A DNA stretch of 64,000 bases from Plantago major (taxonomy: Eukaryota > Streptophyta > Magnoliopsida > Lamiales > Plantaginaceae): NCBI GenBank assembly GCA_026545765.1, contig CM048843.1, forward strand, positions 21,387,646-21,451,645, read 5' to 3'. The stretch's first letter is position 1. Every line of letters begins with the position of its first letter. Under the pieces are notes generated by a model that saw only the letters and a list, made by a program, of their open reading frames with translations, was not told the DNA's origin and did not search any database. A program made the translations under genes and the position numbers. Positions 36,290 to 46,500 of the stretch are shown in pieces.

Positions 36290-36415
36290 GATGATTAAAA
36301 ATTCATTTTTTTTGGCTTGGATTTGCCACGTCAACTTTTTGCATAGGTGGCATATCTCTTCTCCCATTCCCATCATCACTTTTGTCATACATATATATAA
36401 TATATATATATATAT
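36290..36415 (-). repeat. Helitron-like end, family H, copy 1
   Basis: Shares with 39100-39205 and 40845-40945 a block read on the minus strand as TATATA-TGACAAAAGTGATG, then GCCACCTATGCAAAAAG and GTGGCAAATCCAAGCC. The AT-rich start with GCCACGT-type motifs resembles plant Helitron 5' ends. The terminal base pair is obscured by a TA microsatellite. Confidence 0.45.
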
Positions 36416-36611
36416 AGGTGAACAACACCATGCATTATATATATTAAACAATTTCCCTTCCTGTAAGTTTAAACATTACATTTTTTCCATAAAATTTGCA
36501 GCATGAAATGATTGGTGCTGAAAAAGACTTGGAACTCATTACAAAGAGTGGATGTAAATCAACGGATCACAAATAAGATGGAGATTGCCATCCTGGGACC
36601 GAGGTCGTTAG

Positions 36612-36715
36612 ATTATTAGATTGTAATTTGATAGGACATTAATGGTTTGTATTATAAAACAATTATTAGAATGTAATTTGATAGGAAATTAATGGTTTGT
36701 ATTATAAAACATTTA
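36612..36715. repeat. Tandem duplication of about 51 bp
   Basis: The block ATTAGATTGTAATTTGATAG...TTTGTATTATAAAACA occurs twice in direct succession with only a few differences, starting near 36612 and 36663. Confidence 0.85.
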
Positions 36716-37029
36716 TCGCATAACGTCCTCAGTTCTGGGCTCAAGCAAAACAGGCAACTCAGGTACGTCTCTAATAATTTTTCATCTCAATTAAATTCGT
36801 TCAGCTTATAACATTTAGTTGGTGAATTTATTATACATATAATTTAGTCGATCTGCACTAACATATGTAGCATATAATATTAGGTTGGGGCACTCTCAAG
36901 TAAAAAATTATAATTAGACTAACCAATTATAGTGTAAAATCTGACAGTGGAGTACGTATGAATTAATAGGAATAACAAAGTATTTATTAATAATTAGAAT
37001 TGAGAAGAAAGGTTCAATAACATTACTAA

Positions 37030-38330
37030 CTTATTGGAAGCTTGCCCTTTCCCGCAATTGCATCTTGGTCAATTCCCTGCCTCTTCTTTGGTGCAGATGC
37101 TACCTCCTAGAATTCTTGGCAGCTGAGATAGCCAATCTGATTCTGATCAGCATATTTCCATATCTGCAGTTGCAATAAAGACAATTCAGTGATCAAATGG
37201 GACAAAGCTTCCACGTAATCGGGCTATAATAGAGAAAGCCAAAGTGCATTATGAAAGAATAAGGAACTGAAAGCATTTGCAGGTAGATGTTTTTTCCTGG
37301 ATGTCTGAAATAATTAATCGCATCCTCACTGAGCGAGGGGACATAATGCTTGATGTGAATTGTGATTGTCTTAAGCAAATATTATGTCACTGTTGTCTCA
37401 GAAGCTCAGTCTCTATTTCGTCAGAGAAGAATACCTGAAGCTCAATGACAACTCTTAAGGATAAATCCACAACTATCATCTCAGGAGCTCTATTTTATTG
37501 AATAAGAGAGATTGAAGGTCAATCACTATCTAAAGGGGAATTCCTCAATGTCATGTTTCCTTCCGTTCTTTCCAGTTTCCACATTACCATTTACATCAGG
37601 CCAAGCTAGGCATAGGAAAGGGAAAACTAAAACATAACGTTATATATCACGAATCACGGTGTAGCTACGATATAAAACCTTTCCTGTTCACCAAATATTT
37701 TACTCGTCTGTACTATTGTCTATTCATTGCAGTGTGAATAGATATACTAACTCCTTATAAACTAAAGTTCTGATCACCGCGAAAACCCTCACCCATGCTA
37801 TCCAGGCCAAACACACCCAGCCACTCGGAATTCAAATAAGTTGATTCGACAAAGTGCCGACTAATTTGAAGTTAACATCAAAGTCCCTTCCCATCTAGCA
37901 TTAATCGACTAATTCAAATAAGCTGATTCGACAAATTTCTGACTAAGTTGAAACTAAAATCCCAATCCCATCCAGAATTAATCAAACAGGTAAACTAACA
38001 ACAAACAACTCAACTACAGAAAAACAAACAGTAATATAATAGAAATAGAAAGGAATTAGCCAATTAGACCTCAGCAAGCACTGGTTTGGCCAAATTTGAT
38101 CCTCGAAAGAAACCGACAGCTTCAGCTCCACTAATTATCCCACCACGATCCAAATCCGCGCTTTGGAAAAAGCCTCGAATTGCTCCGATCCTGCACCCGC
38201 CATTTTTCAACCTCTCGATCACTTCATCAAATGACGTCAAAATGCTCATGTAACATGTAGGATCAACGGACGGCGATAAATTGGGTATAACACCAAGCAG
38301 CAAATCTGTGTTTTCCTGTACAAATTTCAC
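37030..38330 (-). pseudogene. EH-domain (EPS15/Pan1-like) gene fragment, two exon pieces
   Basis: The piece at 38330-38066 ends FFQSADLDRGGIISGAEAV then GFFRGSNLAKPVLAEV, the first helix-loop-helix of an EH domain of plant EPS15/Pan1-like endocytic proteins. The piece at about 37165-37105 follows a CTGCAG acceptor and reads IWKYADQNQIGYLSCQEF, the second half of the domain, then meets a stop. The 5' part of the first piece (residues up to IGAIRG) is unlike EH proteins, so the fragment is fused to other sequence. The rest of the gene is absent. Confidence 0.65.
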
Positions 38331-38502
38331 CTCTGCTTGGAATTCGATTCGATTGAGTTTGAATTCCTACCAGTAGAACGTTGGGAATAATCAATCGATC
38401 GATCTAATCGAGCTACTCTGATGATGGAAAATAGGAACAGGATTGAAATCTTCCTTTGTCTCTTCATTTTTTATTAGCTTGCAAAATGTGGAATGTGATG
38501 TT

Positions 38503-38735
38503 CTGTTATGGCCAATATGACAGGAACTGGGAGTTGACCGTGCCTTGGACAGGTGCAAAAGTGACAGTCGTTAAATTTGTTATGGGTGAACTGGATATGG
38601 TGTACAACACTCCAGGAGTGAAGGAATATGTGCAGGGAGGCAGGTTCAAGAACGATGTTCCAATGCTGGATGAATGTGTTCTGATTGAGGATGCTAGACA
38701 TTTCATCAATCAAGAGAGATGCACGCACATATATA
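38503..38735 (+). pseudogene. Soluble epoxide hydrolase C-terminal fragment
   Basis: YDRNWELTVPWTGAKV, FVMGELDMVYNTPGVKEYV and HFINQER are the last-exon motifs of plant soluble epoxide hydrolases (alpha/beta-hydrolase fold), with the Asp (ELDMVY) and His (HFINQE) positions of the catalytic triad still present. The catalytic nucleophile region and all upstream exons are missing, and the C-terminus runs into a TA-rich microsatellite. A truncated copy only. Confidence 0.8.
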
Positions 38736-38829
38736 TAAATATATATAATGATAGGGTTGCGCATATATATGAGTTAATAACGGAATAGGTGGGCGTATCG
38801 TTATGTAACAAACATTAACGACTTGGTAA

Positions 38830-39205
38830 ATAATTACGGGAAGTTGGAGAATATTTGAATTTAAATACCTATACAATTAGGGAAACAACTATGAGTAATC
38901 GACAATGATTTGAACTAATAAATCGATCCGATTGGTGGTTAGTGGACTGATAGAGATATATTTTCACTATAATTAGATTAGGTTATCCTTAAAATTAGGG
39001 ATTTGTTTAAACTAATATCTTTTTTCGGTGAAACATGAGTGCAGGAGAAGAAAAATTCAAATATATATAGGGTTTTGATGCTTGAATTATTAGTGATTTA
39101 TAAGTGATTTTTTTTGGGTTTCGGTTTGCTACCTAGGATTTTTGCATACGTTGCATATCTCTTCTTCCATTTAGATCATCACTTTTATCATATATATAGA
39201 TGTGG
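38830..39205 (-). repeat. Helitron-like repeat, family H, copy 2
   Basis: Right edge on the minus strand reads TCTATATATATGATAAAAG then TGATGATCTAAATGG. Shares interior blocks with copy 3 (AATTAGATTA...TTATCC, GAAGAAAAATTCAAAT, ATTAGTGATTTATAA). Confidence 0.5.
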
Positions 39206-40450
39206 TTCGAAATCCAGATCTTCTATTTAGTTAATTTCATACTAATATCTAAGCAGATTTCTAAGAATTATATCCTAGGTAATTTTAACTGATTGAGCTA
39301 AATAGTAACATATTTTTAAAATATGATCTTTACTGTATGTGTTGCTCTACTTCATAAATTGTTTATTTATCATTTTTCTTATAGCTGATTTCTTCACATC
39401 TAGCTAACAGCTTATTAATATTTGATTGCAAGGTACAATGCTAAGTTAAACTCAATAAAAATCTTGTGGGATACATGGCAAGGAAAAAGATTGATAACAA
39501 ACTACAACGGTGTTGATTCTTAACATTATTCGTTTAGTATAGGTTGTAGCCTCATGTTTCGATATAACTCGGTCCACATTTTGATAATTAAGTGTTTCCA
39601 ATGCATCTAACCCTTCTTTTTTTTTTAGCACATCGAATCCGCTCAACGACTTTACAATTACAATCACATAGGTTTCATCAGCATGTCCTTAAGCCCTTCA
39701 AGGAAGTAACAAATCCTCGAAAAATTCAAGTGTTCAAAAAACATCCGCCTACAAAATACGATACATAGATTAAAAAATAATCTCAATTAATGTAAATTAA
39801 TAAAAGGTGACTTACCATTCACATGTGATAATAGACATAATGATTGTTAGCGTTTTGACATGAGTTCAAGAGTTTAGCATTGGAACAGATTGACGTTTTC
39901 CAAGTTATACATGGAGTTACGACATATTTGATCATCAAATAGAATCCTGGATATTTTTTAATAGTAACAGACTTCTTTTGAATGCAAAAATAATCAACGT
40001 AATAAAATTATGCTCGAAGTATAGATATAGTTTCATCGCATGAAAATGAAATATGCTCATAACGTACCATTTCATCACTTTCTTACTCTCTGACGTTGAT
40101 GGCCACTAAAAAGATGATGTACATCTATCTGCAAGTGATTTGATAAATCCAAAAAAGTAGTCGGATACTTCAGTTAATTAGGAGGCATTAGACCGGATAG
40201 ATTCGTTGATTTTCATTTCATTTATGGTGATTCTGGCGTGAGAAGTAATTGATTGGCTCTCTTCATCAATATATACATTTGATTTGGAGTGATGGAGAAA
40301 GAAAGAGATTTCTTTTCTCATTATCTGTTCTATTCAAATATTGCTATTCTTTGTGAGATGCCAAATAAATGAGATTTTTAAAACTTTTATTTGCTGTTTG
40401 AATCTCGTATATCCTGAGTTTCAGTATATTGTTATAGTTGATTGAGTCCG
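39206..40450. other. AT-rich DNA, no gene seen
   Basis: No recognisable coding region or terminal repeats. Several short open frames are at the level expected by chance. Confidence 0.4.
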
Positions 40451-40499
40451 ATTTAATTGGATTATTTAACAGAAATTATATAAAATCTTGTATCACTTT

Positions 40500-40945
40500 C
40501 ATTTAATACTATAAATAGGATAATTAGCTTGAATATAGGGGATCTAATTGGATACTCTCTCGTTTTGTCATAGCTATTCAAAATTAGATTGAATTAACAT
40601 TCCATATAAAATGACTAAAAATAGACAATGCACTTGATTTAGCCGGTTATGAAGATGAATGATGACTTTTTCAATACAAATAACAATGAATTATAATTTA
40701 TGTATTTTAACTATAATTAGATTACTTAACCCATAAAAATAGGGAAGCTTTAAAACTACTTATCTGTATCAAATTAGGCGTATGGATAGAAGAAGAAAAA
40801 TAAATTCAAATTTATGTTGACCGGATGACTCAAATATTAGTGAATTATAAATGAATTATTTTTTGCTTCGTTTTGCCACCTAGGATTTTTGCATACGTGG
40901 CATAACTCTCCTTTCATTTTCATCATCACTTTTATCATATATATA
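40500..40945 (-). repeat. Helitron-like repeat, family H, copy 3
   Basis: The minus strand starts TCTATATATATGATAAAAG just after an A, as Helitrons do (TC at the 5' end, insertion at A/T), then TGCCACGTATGCAAAAATCC. Homologous to copy 2 for about 300 bp. The 3' hairpin and CTRR end were not located with confidence. Confidence 0.5.
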
Positions 40946-41084
40946 GATTTGTGAATAGCAAATACCATACTCCAACCAAACGGCCTCTAAATCACGACCG
41001 TTCATCGGAATTGTAAATATTACAATGTCAATTTATGTAAATCTAGATATACAAACGTATTATAACATCATAACATATTATTAA

Positions 41085-41120
41085 CACAAAGTCTCATAAG
41101 AGACGGTTTTTAGAAAAAAT
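41085..41120. repeat. Truncated 'GAGACGG' MITE end, copy d
   Basis: ACAAAGTCTCATAAGAGACGG followed by TTTTTAG, the terminal repeat of the family only. A similar stub (ACAAAGTCTCATAAGAAACG) is at 57260-57285. Confidence 0.5.
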
Positions 41121-41991
41121 TTAGAATATCTATTAATCATCCAACATCAGATCCATCCCCTCATTCCAAACGGATCGGCTGTAAATCATATTCTTCCCCA
41201 ATCCCCAATATTAACCCTATTTCACCAAAAAAAATAATAATAAAAAATATATATATATATATATATTAAGAACCCTACCTCTCGAACAATTCATGTTCTT
41301 CCCCAATATTAAGAACCCTGCATCTCCAACAACATTTCATGTTCTTACGTCATTAGCTTTTGATTAATATTCAAGTATCTTTGTATAACCCGTACTAATT
41401 TTTTCTCTCTCTCGGCCGAAACAAAACAATAGATTGTCTGCATCTCATGGCTATACCTAGCTCACCTCCTGCATTTCTAATTTGGTTCAATTCTGTTGAT
41501 ATCATACTACGATTTTATGACACTTTTTATGCGAATTTGATGAAAATTGGGGAAAGATGTAAATTAGGGTTCACAGAAAATAAATTGGGAAGAAAAAAGT
41601 CCTAATTAGTTTTTGTATAACTGAAGACAAATAAATAATAAACTTTTTTATTTTGTTTGACGGCTGTATTTGGGGAAAAAATTTAGTTTGATTATCATAT
41701 CTTTAAATTAATTTTAACTTTCTAGATTGAATTTATAATCCGTTATGACTTTACAATCATGTTTGTATGAATATATTTATAAAAATTGTCATTGTAAAAT
41801 ATACAAGTCTCTTGAACGGTTAGGATTAATTACAACTGAAAGTAATATATATACAAACGATCTAACAGTTGTAAATTAGTATAATTGAGATGGGTGTACG
41901 TTAAGCCGTACAAATGGAATCGGACCTTAGAATTGCCCAACAAAACAAAATGAGAAATCCAAGCACGTAGAACTTGATTGTCAGTTCATTA

Positions 41992-43174
41992 GACTACCCG
42001 CATTGGGTGACGGCTCCGTGACGCGTCACCGGCTGGTGACGGGATCCGTAACGAAATTTTGCTGTATTGGGTGACGCGTCACAGAATTTCGATTGTTTTT
42101 TTTTTTTTTTTTTTTTTTTTTACATATTGAACATATTGTAAGAGTGTTTAGAAGTTGAAATTAATAAAATTGCATTTTTAAAACTCGTTTTATAATTTTA
42201 AGTTTAATTAAGAGAGAAAAATGAGTTCGAGATGGGATAATCCAAACTAAGGGTGTACGCGAGCGGGTGCGAGCGGTTTTTTACCAAATATTCAACCGAC
42301 CCACCTATCGCGGGTGGACAAAATATTAAACAATGGCGGGTGAACAATTTATCAAACCACGGCGGGTGGGTTGACATTTAAGCGGGTGAATGGCGGGTGG
42401 ATGGCGGGCGGGTTCAACGTATAAAATAAACATCTTTATAATATGTTGAACAAGATAAATATAAGTTTAATCTGAAATAAAACCTCCATGGCAAATCTGA
42501 TCATACATACATGTATAAATTCCAATAAATCCAAAATACAAGTACATTTAATTCCAAATAGAAGTACAGATGAAAATCTTTGGACTCATGTATTAGTGAT
42601 AAAAAAATCTTCCAAACACATTTGCTTGTTATTTCTTCCATCATCAATGAGTTCTATGAGTTCTTTTGTTGCTTTCTTTCTGCCTCATATACTATCGTAT
42701 TAATTTTATTTATATTTACTATATAACTATATAATAAAAATAAAAAATATATATAATTTACATGGACGAATTGGGTGGTGGTGGTGGTGGCTTACCCGCA
42801 CTCCACCCGCCAAGCGGGTGATTAAATTTTCGGCCATGGATATTTTTAAAAATTTCAACCGTGAGTCTTGATTCTGACAGGCGGATTAGCGGATTTTTTT
42901 TATGTACAACCCTAATCCAAACATAGTCAAGAGTGGTCTCTATTTGTAAATATCAAAAATACAAAGACGTTGGTGATATTTATTTATTTTTTGCATTTTT
43001 AGTTTTCGAGTTATTCGCGTTTGAAATTGGACAAAACTAAAAAAATTTTAAAAAAAATAGAACTAGTAGGTGGCAACAGCCAATTGGCTGCTGCCCCCAT
43101 TTGTTTAGTGACGGGGAACTGGCGCTGTGTTGCGACGCGTCGAGAGGGAGTGACGAGATGTGTTGCAGCTAGTC
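41992..43174. mobile_element. PIF/Harbinger-type MITE inside the copia fragment
   Basis: Ends GACTACCCGCATTGGGTGAC and (reverse complement) GACTAGCTGCAACAC. TTA target duplications at 41989-41991 and 43175-43177. Interior has repeated GTGACGCGTCAC-type palindromes and a long T run (42099-42121). Without the nested hAT element it is about 508 bp. Confidence 0.75.
42248..42914. mobile_element. hAT-type non-autonomous element inside the MITE
   Basis: Ends TAAGGGTGTACGCG and (reverse complement) TAGGGTTGTACATA. Exact 8-bp target duplication ATCCAAAC at 42240-42247 and 42915-42922. 667 bp with GCGGGTGG-rich subterminal regions and a short GGT array near 42776. Non-coding. Confidence 0.9.
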
Positions 43175-43591
43175 TTAGAGAAAAAGTACAAGCCAAAACA
43201 ATGAAGTTGTTTCACATCTCAACTGATATTATTGCAGATATCTTGACAAAACCCTTAGGTGGTACTTTATTTTAAGCTCAACTTGCCAAGTTGAGCAAGA
43301 AGGACATTCACGCTTCACTTGATTCTCCAACTATACTTTCTTCACGGGCTGCTAAAAACAACGAAAAGGCCAGAAACTGCTTCACTTAATAACTAATTAC
43401 CTTCAAGCTAGGCCAATGAATGCCACTTCAAGCAACACATCTAAAGCTTTGATGTTCTATATCCGTAGCACTGGGCAATACTTGACCACTACGACCTCAA
43501 TCCATGTCTTTTATAAGACATAGGTTCTGCTGATTAAGACGTTTCACATGTCAAGCCTAGGACAAATAGTATATTTGGAAAGCTCCGGCCG

Positions 43592-46500
43592 CTAATCCAA
43601 TTGGTGTTTTTGTACAGTACTGGGATCAAGCGACTGAACAGGAGGATCAAAAGCTGCAGGAGCTGGAAATAAGGGTTGGCTGGAGTTCGACTCTTGGACT
43701 GTATCCTGAGAAGCATTCATGTTTATCTTTATCCTGCAATATAACATTTAATGGTTATATGATTAGTTTTTGCATCTTTTGTCTACAGGAACAGATTCTC
43801 CAATGGGAATTAGATTAGGTTTTTTTTTTTAACTTTCTCGTGATGAATCAAGATCTAAAAGATCTTTTAGTAACTAATAACGGAAAATATCACTTTACCT
43901 GTTATGTATGTTGACGTATTCATCTGTCTCATCCAGTATCTCTTCCTGGCAACAGAAAAGAATAAGATATATTAACTTGTTAAATAGTTTAAGATGCTGG
44001 AGAGTACAATTTATAACTTAAGTACGCTGAATTGAAGAAAAACAAGTCCATTGAACAGGAGAACATGCATAACAACCCAAGTTGAATGTAACTTGCATCA
44101 AAATTGCCTTTGTTTATTGCAGATCATTCCCTCGTGTTTTTTGAGATGGTAGCAAACCCTTTACTCAAATATTAAAGGAAGTTTTGGTGCAGTAAAAGCT
44201 AGAGCATATTTTGAAAACGGATGATTTTCAGTGCAAACATTCTGGATAGAGCCCATGCAAGAAGTATAAAACGGGGTGTTAGACTGTTAGAGTTGGCTTA
44301 CTGATGAATAAAATGGGAGGTAAAAAGAATAAAAGGCCAGAAACTGCTTTAGTTATAATAATGAACTCCAAATCTAGGATTACCTGAAGAAGCTCCTCAA
44401 TGACATCTTCCATGGTAATAACACCAACTACTTCTTCATCTGGTGAGAATTCGGGAATTGGTTTCGTCTCTATGTCTAATATGCAAAATGAGCAGCCCCT
44501 GTGTTTCTTCTTGAAAGCAGGAGTTGATGGAGGGCTTTGTTTTTTCGCTTGGTCATCAGCCTTATTTGAAGGAGAGTCAGCTCCATGTGAAAATGATTTT
44601 ATAGCAAAGTTCTGAGGATCTGCAGGATGAAGTAACATTCTTGTCATCTCATACTCAAACTGAAGACCTACCCAGCTACCCTTTTTACTACTACCTTCGT
44701 CCCATGAATCTGGACCCTTTTCTTTTCGGCACTGTTTTTAAGAAAGTCAATTGTTTATTGTTTATTGTTGGGTAGAGAAATGATAAAGAATGAAAAAAGT
44801 ATGAGAGATAAGATGTATAATGTTAAAGAATGGAAAAAGTAAGATTGATAGTTGAGTTAGTGGGAGTTAGTGGATGTATTTTTTTTACTATTTTTGTAAC
44901 TGGACTAGATTCGTGGGACATACATAAAAGGAATAACGGTCCAGATTCACGGGACGGAGGGAGTATTTAGCATGATATTCAAAATGAGTACAGTTGCAAT
45001 TCATCAACCACAAGTTATTTAATGGTTGCAATATGAAATTATTCTTACAGTTACTATTTTATTGTTTTAGTTTTTCACGAGGCTTCTACACGCAGGGGAG
45101 GAACCAGGACCCAAAATGGTGTCTGACAAATAATAGATTCTATCGAAAATAACCATCACTTAAACCCCAAAATACTGAACATCATCTTGTGAAAATTGTT
45201 TTCTACAAGCACATAGGTACTTAATAAAAATAGAAATTTAAATGGGAATAATTGACAAAAATGAAAGAAATATCAGGGAAAAGGAAGAGGTTGTGTGTGG
45301 CTGGAAATACAATTAGCTCAAGTGTGTCTCTGCCTCCTGACTACACACAACTAATCAAAGATTTGAAAATCGTTGGGTGTGTTTGCTAATGCAAAAGGTT
45401 TTAAATCAAAAGTTTTATTGAAAGAAACCAACCCCATCTCAATAGTATAAAAAAAACTGTTCAAGTTAGTGGACGAAACGAAAGAAGCTCATATTTTAAG
45501 AGAAAGCAAAAGGAGGGAGGGAGAGCACAGGTTCAGACCGATTGGAAACTCTGACATCTACTTGAAGTCTTTAACACAAAATTGCAGAGATAAGTGCAGG
45601 TTTAGCCAGTGGACCTGGAAATCATAGATATAAATTACTATTTGCCCAAGTTTTTCTTTACTCTGGATTTTAGCCTTGGACAAAGAGCAGTCTAAAATGA
45701 GTCTAAAAGTTCTTATTATTGAAATGTATTCAGAACTCAAAAGTGAAATGACCTAACTTTAACAATACACAAAAATCTGAAAAATGGTAAGATAAGAGAA
45801 TGAGAGTTTTGTCATCTCAAAAAGGAAAATAAATATCAACAACAAAATAATTGTTCAGCACAATTCTGCAGATATTCTATGCTAAAATACCTTCTTTTTT
45901 CTTCTGCAGTGTCTCTTTTGTTTCATTTGAATCCTTATATACGACAGCAATGTGGCTGTGACCTTTTTGAAATTCATTGAGGATATCATAAAGAGGCATG
46001 TTCTCCGAGACCCTGAATTATGTAAAGCAGATATTTTGTTTAACGATCTAGGAAAGGCAGATGATGAACTAAACAGGACACATATACTAAATGAAAATTT
46101 AAACAAGTCAGCTTCACCCTGAACATATTAAGACAATTACAATACAAACAAAATTGACAAAAATCATAAAGTTGAAACAAATTAACATGTGCTCCAGAAA
46201 AGCATCAGGTACAGCGGAATAAAAATTGCAGAAAAAATGACACAAGTATAAAGCAACTGTACACTAGACAAGCTAGAGGACATGCAGCTACTGCTCACTG
46301 TGGAAATCTCCACTTTTCCATGCAAGGATGATATACGCACCAAAGATTATAGATCATTTACACCAGTAGTTATAACTACCGCATCAATATAACAGTAATG
46401 TAATCCCATAGAACCATTTTTTTAGACTTTAGAGGAGTTTATGATTAAAACTTAAAAGCAGCGCTGGACGTCAGATGTAAATGTCATGGCATGCTTACCT

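Larger units (their letters stand above)
41925..43275 (+). mobile_element. Ty1/copia RNase H-end fragment, interrupted
   Basis: The right portion (43178-43275) encodes the ADILTKPL motif that marks the end of the copia polyprotein, and the portion just left of 41991 carries the preceding RNase H block. A MITE (41992-43174) separates the two. Only the last part of the polyprotein is present and no LTR was identified, so this is an old truncated fossil. Confidence 0.75.

Noticed and set aside
36291-36506. 71-codon plus-strand frame
   Set aside because: Lies in the Helitron-like repeat and a TA microsatellite, with no splice or homology support.
43534-43716. 60-codon minus-strand frame
   Set aside because: Alternative frame of the last exon of the DUF21/CBS gene.
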